Source: Fagopyrum homotropicum (taxonomy: Eukaryota > Streptophyta > Magnoliopsida > Caryophyllales > Polygonaceae). From it: DNA of 64,000 bases. The stretch spans positions 2,513,001-2,577,000 of the forward strand of contig BSWB01000002.1 in NCBI GenBank assembly GCA_033239125.1, written 5' to 3'. Made by a program: the position numbers and the translations under genes. Below are positions 36,315 to 47,915 of this stretch, one piece after another (position 1 is the first letter of the stretch; each line of letters starts with the position of its first letter). The notes beneath the pieces were generated by a model, which ran no database searches, had not been told where the DNA came from, and saw only the letters and a list, made by a program, of their open reading frames with translations.

Positions 36315-36682
36315 CTATTATAATTTATAATAATAATAATAACAGTAAAAAGAAAAGAGAAAACAAAACAATGATTAGGTAATAAAATTACTGACATGAA
36401 AATGTACATACTCAAACCAATGATTGTGTCACTGACCAAATATCACATGAAAAGCTCCATCAAAACGACACAACTACATTACTCGGGTAATTAAACATTA
36501 ACTAACTCGATTTGACAATGATTGAAAACTAATCAAGCATGACGTATTAGTGTACTTTTTACTATACACCAATCTACAAATTCAACGACTCGTAACATAG
36601 AAGAAAAAAATTTGATCAAGAAGGAGACTTTAAGCAATAAAAAACGAAAATGATTAAGCAAGTGCAATAAAATCATCCTTTT

Positions 36683-38358
36683 TCAATGAAGATGGTGTTG
36701 ATCTTGTGGTGCCCAAGCCCAAAACGGCGGTTGATCTCCAACGACGCCGCTAGCGCCACCGGAAGCTCCGTGGCCGTTGAAAAGGCTACAAAAGGTGTCA
36801 TCTTGGATTTGTTGGTGTGGATGATCGGATGACTTAGGGTTTGATGATGAGCTTGTGAGAAGATCGGTTAAGCTTGTTGGAAGAAAATGTGTTGCAGGGT
36901 AATGTAGTTTGTTGTTTGATGGACTTTCTTCGTTTGGATGCGATTGTTGTTGTGGTGTTGTTGACATACCTAAGTTGATATCGGAGCTTATTTCGCTTCC
37001 GTTGTTGCTCCAGTTGCAATAGCTTTTTGTTGTTGTTGTGTTTAGATTGATTGCTCCGAATTCGACTCCTTCTTGAGGACTTGTTGTCGGGTTTGTCGCG
37101 TTTTCAGCACCGGTCTTAACAACAAGGAGCTAAAACAAAGATAATGATGATTAGAATTTAGTTGACCTTTGCAAAAAATCAATTTATATATATATATATT
37201 GGGGTCTAAAAACTTAACACAATAAATTCGGTGTGATTTTATCTTAAATCTTGGTTATAGAAGGAGTAACTCATGGACTTTACATATTAGGTTTAGAACT
37301 TTAGATACACTCATACACATATCCGCACACCCTAGTAAGTAGAACTATTAGTTAACATTGACAAACGGGTTTAACATCTTACTCTTTTTATAAGTAACTC
37401 ACTTGCCGGAATCAAAAGTTAGATCGTTAGTTTTGCCGCTCTAATACAATGTGAAAGTCCAACACACTACAGACCAGAGTCACGTGCATACGAACACACA
37501 TGCATTAAAAGTCCATCACATAAGTATCATTCTAAAACAAATTGGCAATCGGGTTTTAAAAAATGGTCATATCATCGTTAAACACAAAAAGATCAAGCCT
37601 AAAATATAAGTCTGGTGCGTTAATCTCGTACTTGTCGATTGATTTTAAGCTTATAGTGCATGTTCGCTCGCATACACACGGTCCCAATCACGAGTCCCTA
37701 TCTCTCATCAAACTTTATGCTTAATTAACACTAATGTATATGATATAGTTAGACAAAGAAGATGATTAGTACCTCAGCATGGAGCTTCTTGTTGAGAGAA
37801 AGAAGAGACTCATTATCAGATCTAAGAGCTTCAAACTGTCTCTTGAGAACATTATAGTCTTTCTCAAGCTGCTTAGTCTTCCACCTGGCACGTCGATTCT
37901 GGAACCAGATTGCCACCTGTCTCGGCTGCAAGCCGAGCGCTTTAGCCAGCTGGATCTTCCTCTCCGGCTCCAGCTTATTTCCCAGCTCGAAATTCTTCTC
38001 TAGGGTTTTCACTTGCTCTAAACTCAGCCTCTTCTTCTTCTCCCCTAACACCAGCTGGGACCCATCATCCGACAAGTCATCATGGTCCACGTCACCTGCT
38101 CCTCCGTGCCCTGACACCACCGGTGACGTCATCTGGTTGTGGTGTTGATGGTGGTTCATCATCGTCAGTGATGGGTCATGTCCTAAACGCGTCGTATCAT
38201 ACCAAAAATGTCAAAAACACAGCAATGAGTATATACATATATAAATATAAGATCGAGTTTAAGTGACTACTACCATGGAATTCTTGATGATTGAGGAGCT
38301 GAGGGTGGTGGAGGAAGTACTGGTGGTGATCGGAGGAAGGAGGAGGGAGGAAAGCCAT
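36683..38358 (-). CDS. HD-Zip class I transcription factor, ATHB-13 type
   Basis: Three exons with GT-AG joins: 38358-38274, 38182-37773 and 37129-36683 (942 nt, 313 residues). The homeodomain is at about residues 77-131 ('KKRLSLEQVKTLEKNFEL', 'VAIWFQNRRARWK'). A leucine zipper follows directly, with leucines at 134, 141, 148, 155 and 162. This fusion defines the plant-only HD-Zip family. The acidic stretch before the homeodomain, lack of a START domain, and aromatic C-terminus ('PPFWAWAPQDQ') place it in class I near ATHB-13/-23/-3/-20. Members bind CAATNATTG as dimers and act in cotyledon, root and stress responses. Length is slightly above the usual 290 or so. The exact orthologue cannot be assigned without a tree. 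Confidence 0.93.
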
Positions 38359-38690
38359 TTCATGGCAGACCATTACAGGATTGATCGGAGAAGAAGATAG
38401 AAGAAGAAGAAAGAAGAGAGAGATTTTTTATATATATAAATTTATTTATTTTTTTGATATAGCAGAAGCTAGCTAAGATTGATTGGTGAGATGAGGATGA
38501 TGAGCAAGTTCTGACATTTATGCCATGTGATAGATTTTCTGAAAGCTTTGCTCAGAGAAGATGAGTAGAGAGAGAAGTTAATACACAGAAGAGAGAGAGA
38601 GAGACTAGATTGAGGATTGAAGAAAGATGTGATCCAGGCGTTATATCATATGGTGGGGTATATATATATACACACATTGTATGTTGTAAG
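38359..38690 (-). promoter_or_regulatory. HD-Zip gene leader and core promoter
   Basis: CT-rich on the transcribed strand (plus-strand 'gagagagagagag' near 38588). A TATA-like run lies at 38657-38670. A short upstream frame of 14 codons (38517-38473, ATG TCA GAA ... TAG) precedes the main ATG by about 115 nt. Upstream frames are common in HD-Zip I leaders, but I cannot show that this one is conserved. Confidence 0.45.
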
Positions 38691-39069
38691 TGGATTTGTC
38701 GATAGACGGTTCGGATTTGGGTCGGGCCACATTATCTTTAAGTACATTAGATTCGGATTATTTTGAGTTAGGTACATGCAACTCGATTAAGTCGGGCCAT
38801 ATAGTATATGCAACTATGCAAGTTAGATGCATGTTAGGTCGGGTTTTTGGTCGGATATGGTAAGTTATAATTTTTTGGGAAAGTGGTTACATGTAACTCA
38901 TGTAGGTAAAAGATATGATTGGACAAAACTGGACCGAACTGGAACCATGCTTTTCGGATTTTTTCAGTCCGTTTTCTTGGGCCGGACTCAGGACGAGCTT
39001 GGAATTCGATCAAGCATAAAACCTTTGAAATATTCCGATGGTTATGATGTGATGTGGGGTTCATCGCAC

Positions 39070-39190
39070 GTTTGAACGAGATTCAGGAAGATTTGAAATC
39101 TAGTTCAAACGAGATTCACGAAGTCGGCCTTTGAGTTTGTGTAAACTTAGTAACGAGATTCGGGAAGATTTGAAATCTAATTCAAAGTCA
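39070..39190. repeat. Short direct repeat pair
   Basis: 'gattcaggaagatttgaaat' near 39082 recurs as 'gattcgggaagatttgaaat' near 39158, with flanking 'ctagttcaaa'/'ctaattcaaa'. The spacing is about 77 bp. No family is known and no gene is supported in 38691-39672. Confidence 0.6.
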
Positions 39191-39672
39191 AGGCCATGGT
39201 TTCGGGCAAAGCCTTCAAATCGGCCTCATGGAGCCGAGGATACTTTTGCCTAAACATCTGGGAGTGCATTGTACTTATGTAGCTGACGTTCGAACAGAGT
39301 TTGAAAAAATAAGAGCGGAATGAGTATCAACTAAAATACTAATTCTAATAAAAGTTATCCCGATAACGTTATGATATTCACGAGTTTCATCAACAATGGT
39401 GAGGCTGATCTACTACACTTGCACGATAAAAGTAATTCTTTCAAATTGGTCCTCTTTATTGAGAAATGTGCTATATTAATAAAATAAAATAAGTCTAAGA
39501 TCGATGAACTATTTATAACATAAATATTAGGGAACTTAATAAGAAAATCGGTTTAAATCCAGCTACAAGTATCAACTGTAAGTTATATGAAAGAAAGCTA
39601 ACTAACATCTATGTTCTAACAACCAGTTTTATTATAATATTTATATTAAACTATTGAGAAAATAAGCTGTAA

Positions 39673-40307
39673 TCTATATACATATATTAAAGCAAAAGCA
39701 TTTCCTTCAACGTGGTTCATCCTATCTTATTTTATGTCACGTGTCATTTTTTTAGAATTTTGATTTTTTTAAAAAAATTATATATACATTTACCATATTT
39801 AAATTAGTCAATAATGTAATAGTATAATTATCCTATAATAAAAGTTATATTTATCTACTTACCATACATGTCTTTTTATATATCTACACATATACATAAA
39901 CATAGTTAAAATTATACTAATAGATTTATAATTCTATATGATAAAAATTATACCAAAATAACTTTATATATATAGTTATACATATATTTATTTATACTAA
40001 ATATACTTTTTTTATTTTATGTATAGATGCTAATGTATTTTAATTTTATTAAAAAATTAAAGAGATTATTTTTATCTATATACATATATTAAAGTCTACT
40101 AACATTAACTTTAACTAAGATATGTAATATTGTCTAAATTAAGCCATTTTTATTGTTCATCTAAAATTATAATAAATTTTAATTACTTTTTAGGTTAATT
40201 AATTAAGTCATTATGTTATATCAATATTTTTTTTATAAATTTAAAAAAATTATATATCCATTAAAACTTAAATCTATACCCGTGCTTTGGCACGGGAACT
40301 ACACTAG
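39673..40307 (+). mobile_element. Non-autonomous Helitron
   Basis: Begins TCTATATACATATATTAAAG after A and ends with the hairpin CCCGTGC-TTTG-GCACGGG (40279-40296) plus CTAG (40304-40307) before T. A second copy of the 5' end at 40075 gives an alternative 233-bp element with the same 3' end. AT-rich interior with no coding capacity. Confidence 0.88.
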
Positions 40308-40318
40308 TATGTATATAT

Positions 40319-40601
40319 AGTATAGAGTATAGATCCTATGAGAACACCCTCTAACATGAGAACAAATTCGTAATTATTATCAGTTTTGTTTCGAATGTGT
40401 CATATCGTTTAATGTATTATTCGTAGTTATTGTTGGTTGAGTGGATTATTCGTAGTTATTGTTGGATTCCTAATTATTATTATTCGTAATTATTATTATT
40501 TTTGATATCTACTCTAAATCTCAACCCTTAATACTCACATCCAACGGTGTACGATTGTTCTCGTGTTCTCACATTAGGGGTGTTCTAATGGGAATCACAC
40601 C
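40319..40601. mobile_element. 'GAGAACA' MITE, copy 1
   Basis: About 283 bp with inverted 'tgagaacaccc' / 'ggggtgttct' ends next to TA-rich targets. The interior ('cgtagttattgttgg', 'ccaacggtgtacgattgttctc') is the reverse complement of 55054-55343. It abuts the MULE-like element at 40616. Confidence 0.85.
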
Positions 40602-40615
40602 TATATATATATATA

Positions 40616-41095
40616 GAGGCTTTTGTTCATGTAAGGTTGTTGTTTTCGGGTGCGGTTGTACGGCTGCTCGTACGGCTAACATATGTCCCAAATTTTTATT
40701 TTTTTTTCCAGAAACAAATAATTTTTTTTGCACTACCATGTTATAAATTATGCACTATTCTCTTATAAACTTTGAACTATTCTCATATAATTCATGAACT
40801 ATTACTTTTTAATTTATTATGTCAAATTATTTATAAATTAATCGTTTATATGTTATGAACTATTCAATTATAATTCATGAACTATCGTTTTATAAGTTAT
40901 GCACTATTATTTATAAATTTTGCACTATGAATTATTCTATTATAATTCATGAACTATCCTTTTATAAGTTATGAACTATTCTTACTAACTTTTGAACTAT
41001 CATTTTCATTCGTTTTTGAAGAAAAAAAAAGACATGTGTTAGCTGTACACGCAGCCGCACGGCCCTACCTAATTATAGGCCGTACCGGAACAGCT

Positions 41096-41097
<2 letters not shown>
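40616..41097. mobile_element. Short MULE-like element filled with 'atgaactat' repeats
   Basis: 482 bp in a TA-rich target. The right end, inverted, reads GGAGCTGTTCCGGTACGG, close to the left end of the 4-kb MULE at 21715 (GGGTCCTTTTCCGGTACGG). The left end has 'ggttgtacggctgctcgtacggctaacatatgtc', here given as 'gtacggctgctcgtacgg', matched by inverted sequence at 41035-41065. The interior (40730-41005) is about ten units around 'atgaactatt'. It is probably a non-autonomous derivative of the same MULE family. Confidence 0.75.
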
Positions 41098-41132
<35 letters not shown>

Positions 41133-41764
41133 GCCTGATTTATTTTTTACTTTGTAATAAATAACATAATATATTTTATATATTAAAATTTAATGTATAT
41201 GCTGGCGCATATGCTTCTGTCTCACGTGAATATTAGGGAAGCCGTTGAAATTTGTTTGCATGTTATTTTGAGCATCCTTTTATTTCGTAGAAGTGCTTAT
41301 GATTTGGTACATATAAATAATTATATTAAAAATATTAAAAATAAATAAATATTATATTCAAAATAAAATAAAATAAATATAAGAGGAGAGAAACCGGCCA
41401 TGTGAAAGGTGGCCTTTTGTAGGTCCCACTTACGAGGCATGAGCTGACTTTTTCTGCACTATTGGTTTTTATTTATTTATTTTTAAATTTATTTTATAAA
41501 CACCGCCATTTTTTATAATGTCCTTATTTGCAAAATGCATCCCCTTTGTTTATACTTTCTTGCGAAAATATCCTTTATTAAAAAAATTTGCATAAAATAA
41601 CCCCTGTTTCTAAATGTTGGAGTAAGATACCCTTTATATATTTCTTACATAAAGCCACCTTATTCATGTTTTTGCAAATAGGTATCCAAATTCTTGTTTC
41701 GCAAAATTGCCGATTAAATTTTTTGTTGTTTGATGTACAATTTTTTACAAAGGGTGATTTTATA
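41098..41764. other. Intergenic, AT-rich
   Basis: A TA microsatellite at 41097-41127, then AT-rich sequence without a supported gene. Confidence 0.5.
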
Positions 41765-41772
41765 CAAATAAA

Positions 41773-42271
41773 CAATGTTCCAAAATACATGAAACGGAGA
41801 CGGGACGGAGAGGTACCGTCTATTGTCTAGACGGATTCTAGACGGACAAGACGTTTTTTGGTAAATTACATTATATTTGTCACGAAATGGAAAATTTTTG
41901 ATAAATTAGGTTATTATTTGGCAATTAATTAGGATGATTCATGTAAATTTAGTTTTATACGGGACATTATTGAAAATTTATATAAATTAGGACATATTTA
42001 ATAATTAAACGAAAATCTTAAAACCCTATTTCTTAACAAAAACAAGACGTCTCGCATAGCGAGAGAAGTCGGAAGTCGGATCGAAAAACAAGACGTCTTA
42101 CCCCATCCTGCTCTGTCTTGACTCGTCCCGCTCCGTCTTGACCTCGTTTTATCCCGTCCCGAACCCTATTTCTACTATATTCGTCCAGACAGTCCCGTTT
42201 TGGCAAAAAACGGGACGGCCTACCGTCGTCCAGCGTCTAGACGGCCCTGGACGGCATATTTTAGAACACTG
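41773..42271. mobile_element. hAT-type MITE, copy 2
   Basis: 499 bp flanked by the perfect 8-bp duplication CAAATAAA (41765-41772, 42272-42279). The left end is CAATGTTCCAAAATA and the right end is the inverse of CAGTGTTCTAAAATA. Interior 'tctagacgg' and 'acgggacgg' motifs match the copy in TFC3 intron 15. Confidence 0.92.
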
Positions 42272-42279
42272 CAAATAAA

Positions 42280-42602
42280 TTAGAACAAATAATAGTTTTA
42301 TTTGTTTAATAAATTTCAAAAGAAAATCAATAACAATCTGTATTCTTAGATCCGACAAATTAAGTTGGATATAACTAAACCCATTTAAAAATACTATAAA
42401 ACAAAAACATGATCCACAAAACACAATTAATGGAAAATATGGTATCTACTAATCAAGTCGCCCATAAAATGTTCCCATGGTAAAATATTATTAAACTTTT
42501 AAATTTTTTTAAAAGATTTGAATTTGGTTAAGATAACATGCAGGAAAAAATTATATTAAGATAATTTTTTTCAAATTAAAATTTGATGTATCTAATTTCA
42601 AT
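42280..42602. other. Intergenic, AT-rich
   Basis: Nothing recognised; AT-rich without a supported frame. Confidence 0.5.
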
Positions 42603-42605
42603 GTA

Positions 42606-42874
42606 CGGCCCGTTTGGTTTTAACCCCGGAATCGAAAACGGAATGGAAACGAATCTAGTCCATACGTATGCTCTTATTCATGTGGTTTGAAGTAATTGGA
42701 GTAGAGTTTGATTACTTTTGATACCCTATAGGATAACAAAATGTGGGAAAGCAAGTGTACTTTGCACTAAATCAGAAGGAATGATTCCATCAAATTTCAT
42801 GATTAAGGATATGCATATGGACTAAATTCGTTTCCATTCTATTTCCGCTACCGGAGTTGGAACCAAACGGGCCC
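42606..42874. mobile_element. Tourist-like MITE, copy 2
   Basis: 269 bp, exactly the length of the copy at 56857. The left end is CGGCCCGTTTGGTTTTAA and the right end is the inverse of GGGCCCGTTTGGTTCCAA. It is flanked by GTA on both sides (42603-42605, 42875-42877). It shares 'ggtttgaagtaattggagta' with the copy at 6053. Confidence 0.85.
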
Positions 42875-42877
42875 GTA

Positions 42878-44357
42878 GAGTAATGCTAACCAATCCAACT
42901 AGATAAGTTAAAGGTAGTATTAAAATATAATAAAAATTAAATAAACATAAGCTCAAAACATCTCTCACTTGAAATACAGGTTACTATTGGGCGGACATCC
43001 TGCTAGCATACGCGGAGTCCGCTCCCGCGACAAGCCAGGCGCAGTCCGCCTACGCCTGGGGTGACTTGTTCCTGTTTCCCTGCTTCTCACCTCTCTTTTG
43101 TTGGCGCGGAGTCGGAGTCCGCCTGTGTCCCATTGGGGCGGATTTGCAATGTGCCCCAAACCGGGTAGAGTCGGACTCCAACTCTGTTGTGTCGTTTCCG
43201 CTTCCGAATAACATCAATCAACTAAAATTATATTACTGGGATAAAAAAAAGATTTCTTTTACAAGAAATATGCTCATTCTTTAAATATTTACTCTATTTG
43301 CATAAATTATGCATATTATAACACAAATTGGTAGGGAATTCGTTGAGATAATAAAGTTTTTACGAATCTAAGTCTATTTTGTAAGACGGGATTTCGTTAG
43401 GTTCATCATCTAAATTTAGATATAAGACGTATGTACGTTCGTGTACACACGATTTCGGCCCACATGAATTTCACAAATTTAACTTTCAAATTGGATATAG
43501 TTGATGTTAAACTATTTAAAAAATGTATAAAATGAACCTATAAATTAAGGTAAAGTGAAGTGACCATAATGTCACCTAACCACAAAAAAGTATATAGTAC
43601 AATAATTATTTATAAACAAAGAGATACAATTTCTCCATATCCAATTAACAATGATATTTAAGCTAAAGAAAGATGCTAATTGAGGTTTGAATCCACATGC
43701 AGTGGGTAATCCCATGTGCAATCCTGCAGCTAGGAAGTTTCTATTCTTTAAAGATATTTACTTGTATTTTATTTTTAATATAACCACTATCACTATTAAT
43801 TTGTAATTATTTATAAAGTCAATTAAAAATGGTGTAATTATTATTTAATATTTGATTCCTTGGTCCTCTAGTGACTTTGGAAGGGAATGTATGTTTTATA
43901 GGAACAATGAGGAGTATTTTACTTATTAATGTATCTTATGTTTAGATTGTAGAGTTTAGTGCAAAGTTGACCTATTGATATGTTACAATTCTATTTTTTT
44001 TAGGTACACAAACGAAATTACAAAGAACACAATGTAGCGCATTCTGACTGCATTTGTTGTTTTATAAGATAAAACAAATTGGCCGTTGTCAAAATGAGTT
44101 GACGTAAAAAAACAAACAAAATCCTTGTGGTTAGGGATGACAATGGATCGGGTGGTGGGTGGATGACCTTGTCCGTCCCTAATTCCTTCCTATTCTCGGA
44201 ATTCCGACCCTAATTCCTTCCTATTCTCAGAATTAGTTTTTCACCGAGCCTAATGTTAGTATTTGTTTTCTCTTTGTTATTATTTTGGAAAAAAAATCCA
44301 AATATTTATAACTACATATCTAATTATTTGAGTCGAGTGCATTGATTATTAAGATAA
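42878..44357. other. Intergenic, with GC-rich island and hAT-like end
   Basis: 42985-43200 is markedly GC-rich ('gcggagtccgctcccgcg', 'gcgcggagtcggagtccgcc') within AT-rich surroundings and matches no family I recognise. At 44137 'tagggatgacaatggatcggg' begins a relic with the same end as the element at 60502. No supported gene. Confidence 0.45.
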
Positions 44358-45074
44358 CTAGTTCATATCCCGCACCTTGTGCGGGTATATATTTAAATAT
44401 TGATGGATCTTCACAGGCGGATCTCTAAAGTTTGCGAGTAGGTAAGTGAGAAGAAAGGCGAAGGGGGAAGACTTTCATAAACACGGAATAATGAAAACCA
44501 AAGTTGTTGAAATAATAGTTGTTGAAAAGAAATTAAGGAATGAATAAACAATAGCAGAATGAGTGTGATGATTGAAAACGTAGGGGATAACCTGAAATTT
44601 AGACGAAACAGTTTTGAAAAATCCGATCTTCAAATTATCACAATCCTAAAAAAATGAAAAAATATGATCCATATAGAAGACAAAATTGTCAGAAAAAGGA
44701 TGAGGTATTATCCACACATATATAGCCACATATATAGCGTGAGAGATACGTGAAGGAGAAGTAAAACATATAAGAGAAATTTAGGTTTTATGATTAGCCA
44801 GCGTAAATTGTGGAATTATTAGATTTTGTTAGGATTTGATATTTTTTAATTTGATAAAAACGTATAGTAAAAGTTTAGGACGTGATATACATAACTTTTT
44901 AGATTAATTTTTTAAAAGATTAGTTAAGGAAAAATTTGTTTTAGATTTTGTGTTAATAAAAATTATCTATTGACTTAATTTTTGATTTATTAAAAGATTT
45001 AATCCGAGAAAAATTGTGGGACGTCATGTCAACATTAGTGTAGTCTATTTTAGTAATATATATAGATATATAGA
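44358..45074 (-). mobile_element. Non-autonomous Helitron, minus orientation
   Basis: On the minus strand it starts TCTATATATC after A (45074) and ends with hairpin CCCGCAC-AAG-GTGCGGG (44369-44385) then CTAG (44361-44358) before T. The hairpin stem is identical to that of the Helitron at 26336-27155. No coding capacity. Confidence 0.85.
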
Positions 45075-45713
45075 TTCAAAATTCGACTCGGGTCAAAAAA
45101 TTGAACCGACCCAGACCCCAATCACACCCTCAACTTAAGAATTTTGGGTTTTGAAATAGTTTGTATTCGACTTTTTTTATAAACTTTTTTCTATTTGTAA
45201 CATTTCTCATTATCAGTTGATTATAATTTGAATTCTATTTATTTTTTGTTAGGCCATCTTTATCAATGAGTCTTCAAAGCGGGATCTTGGGCCATTTTTG
45301 TAATTTTTCTTCAATTCAATCTTATAACTTACTTTTTCCAATTTATCAATGGGTCTTCATCATTGGGTCTTACCTCGTTTTTATCACCCACCCATTTATT
45401 TCCTCATACCATTTTACAAATATACCCCTACTAACTTTTTAATATTATAATTGTTTTAACTATATCTTAAACCAAACTTTTTATTATTATAACATTAAAT
45501 AATGATTTAATTATTTTTTGTTAACTCAAAATTATTCAATTATATTTAAAATAATATTTAATTATGAGAAATACTTAATTTCATTAGAATTAGCATAAAA
45601 AACATCACACGATAAGATACATAAAATTAAATCATGATACAAACAACATTCAAGTGAACATAAAAAAACATGAAGCAAACAACATTAAAATAACACAATC
45701 TTGAGTCGATAAC

Positions 45714-47027
45714 CTAATTTCCAAATTTTTGCCAAATATTCTCCATTAAATCGTTCTGAAGTTGTTGATGTGTAGTTCTGTCTCGCACTTGAATTGTGTT
45801 TTGGAGGTAGTCGCGCATATTAATCGGTCTTGCTGTCGTGTAATCCGAAGGATTTACCGAGCCTGCAACTCCTTCTTGATCATACTCCGGAAGATCACCT
45901 TTGTATTCATCTCGTTCATCTTCTACAATCATATTATGCAAGATAATGCATGCTCGCATAATTTTCCCAATCTTAATCAAATCCCATGAAAGTGCTGGGT
46001 TTCGAATGATTGCAAATCGAGATTGCAAGACTCCAAACGCCCTTTCTACATCTTTGTGAGCTCCCTCTTGAACTTGAGCAAATAGTTTAGCTTTAGGGCT
46101 TTGCGGGTGTCGAACAGATTGCACAAATGTGGCCCAAGGTGGGTAAATACCATCGGTAAGATAATATCCCTTGTTGTATCGATGACCATTAACCATGAAA
46201 TTGATATATGGTGCCCTACCATGTAAAACGTCATCAAAAACAGGAGAACGATCAAGCACGTTAATATCGTTACACGTACCTGGGACACCAAAAAATGTAT
46301 GCCAAAACCATAGGTCATGAGATGCCACAGCCTCTAGTACAATCGTTGGATATCCATGATCTCCACGTGCATATTGACCTTTTCATGCATTTGGACAATT
46401 TTTCCAAGCCCAATGCATGCAATCGATGCTACCCAACATCCCTGGAAAACCGCGAGTCTCCCCCTTCACAAGTAGACGCTGCAAGTCTTCCATTGTAGGT
46501 TGACGAACATATTCATCACCAAAGATAGATATGACCCCATCAACAAAATATTCTAAGCTCTTCCTAGCAGTGCCCTCAACAAGACGGAGATATTCGTCAC
46601 TAGCATCTGCATCTGTTCCATACGCCAACATCCGTATCGCACTGGTGCATTTTTGTAATGCAGATATACCAAGTCTACCAGTCGCATCTGGCCTTTGTTG
46701 AAAGTATTCCACTCCATTCTCGAGGCTTTCAACAATGCGCATGAAAACATGTTTGCGCATTCTGAACCGACGTCGGAAGATTGCATCTGTGTACGTCGAG
46801 ACCTCAGAGAAATAATCTCTGCGTAATTGTGCTTCCCCTTGCTCCCTTCCTCTTTCAATGTGTGTTCGACGACGTCTTCTTCTTCTAGAGCTTTCTGCTC
46901 GTGCCTCATCATGTCTTTGGCATGCAAGTTGCCACTCATTGAAAGCAGCGAAGAGCTCATTATCATCAGAGCTACTGCTACTAAGGAATGGGTTGGGGAA
47001 TGATAGATCAAAATCAGAGTTAGACAT
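45714..47027 (-). pseudogene. PIF/Harbinger DDE transposase, one nonsense codon
   Basis: 438 codons including the terminal stop. Everything is in one frame except TGA at codon 215 (46383-46385), where relatives have a tryptophan just after 'NCPNA'. The N-terminal third holds a helix-turn-helix region ('YFSEVSTYTDAIFRRRFRM', 'RLGISALQKCTSAIRMLAYG'). DDE-type residues are visible in 'SIDCMHW', 'YLTDGIYPPW' and 'DVERAFGVLQSRFAI'. A single TGG to TGA change would account for the break. No other lesion was seen, so inactivation looks recent. Confidence 0.93.
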
Positions 47028-47154
47028 TGTGTAGCTATTTGTTTGAAATAGATAATGATAGAGTTGAATGAAATCTCTATACTCATATCACATTTATATA
47101 TCAATCTACTTAGATGACCGTTGTATATTTAAATATATCTACAACTTTTCTCTG

Positions 47155-47590
47155 CCACGTTCACATGCATTGTCGGACCCATCATTATCTTTGTCCATTC
47201 CCTTCTTTAAACCCATGTCATGTCAAGACGTGACATGAAATGACAACACTCTGTACCTTCACATGCATTAACTTTGCCCAATCTCTGTCACCTTATCTTT
47301 ATCTTTGCCCAATCTCTGCCACCTTCACATGCATTGTCAGACCCATCATTATCTTTGCTCATTCCCTTCTTTAAACCCATGCCCTGTCAAGACATGATAT
47401 GAAATGACAACACTCTGTAGCTTCACATGCATTAACTTTGCTCAATATCTGCCACCTTATCTTTATCTTTGCCCAATCTCTGCCACCTTCACATGCATTG
47501 TCGGACCCATCATTATCTTTTCCCATTTCCTTCTTTAAACCCATGCCCTGTCAAGACATGATATGAAATGACAACACTCTGTAGCTTCAT
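47155..47590. repeat. 164-bp tandem repeat between Harbinger genes
   Basis: About 2.7 units with an exact 164-bp period: 'acatgcattgtcggaccc'-type starts at 47163, 47327 and 47491. Units contain 'cttctttaaacccatg' and 'tgaaatgacaacactctgta'. The array lies upstream of the minus-strand transposase gene, where its promoter should be. Confidence 0.92.
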
Positions 47591-47915
47591 TTATCTTGAC
47601 CACACTTCTGACACAAAGTAGAAAATACATTGATTGCAACAACAAGATCTTACATCAAGAGAACTGATTACAAAAACATCTTACGTAATATAACACTAAA
47701 CATTAGGATACAACAACATAAAACATAAAATAAGAGCATTAACATCATTAGAAAATACATTGATACAACTTCCGATGATTGCAATTTCTTCAAACCATTT
47801 TGAGTTCCTTCATTAAACTTTCCTTCAATTCAATACCTGCAGGAGTCAATTCCTTATCTGCCATCAAGCTCATCAATAGTTCCATCTTCTTAACTCTCAC
47901 GTATTCTTTTTGACT

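Noticed and set aside
42965..43284. Short frames in the GC-rich island
   Set aside because: GC-rich sequence lowers stop frequency; no recognisable domain.
46383..46385. In-frame TGA read as selenocysteine in the transposase
   Set aside because: Land plants lack selenocysteine insertion, and relatives have tryptophan at this site; nonsense mutation is the simpler reading.
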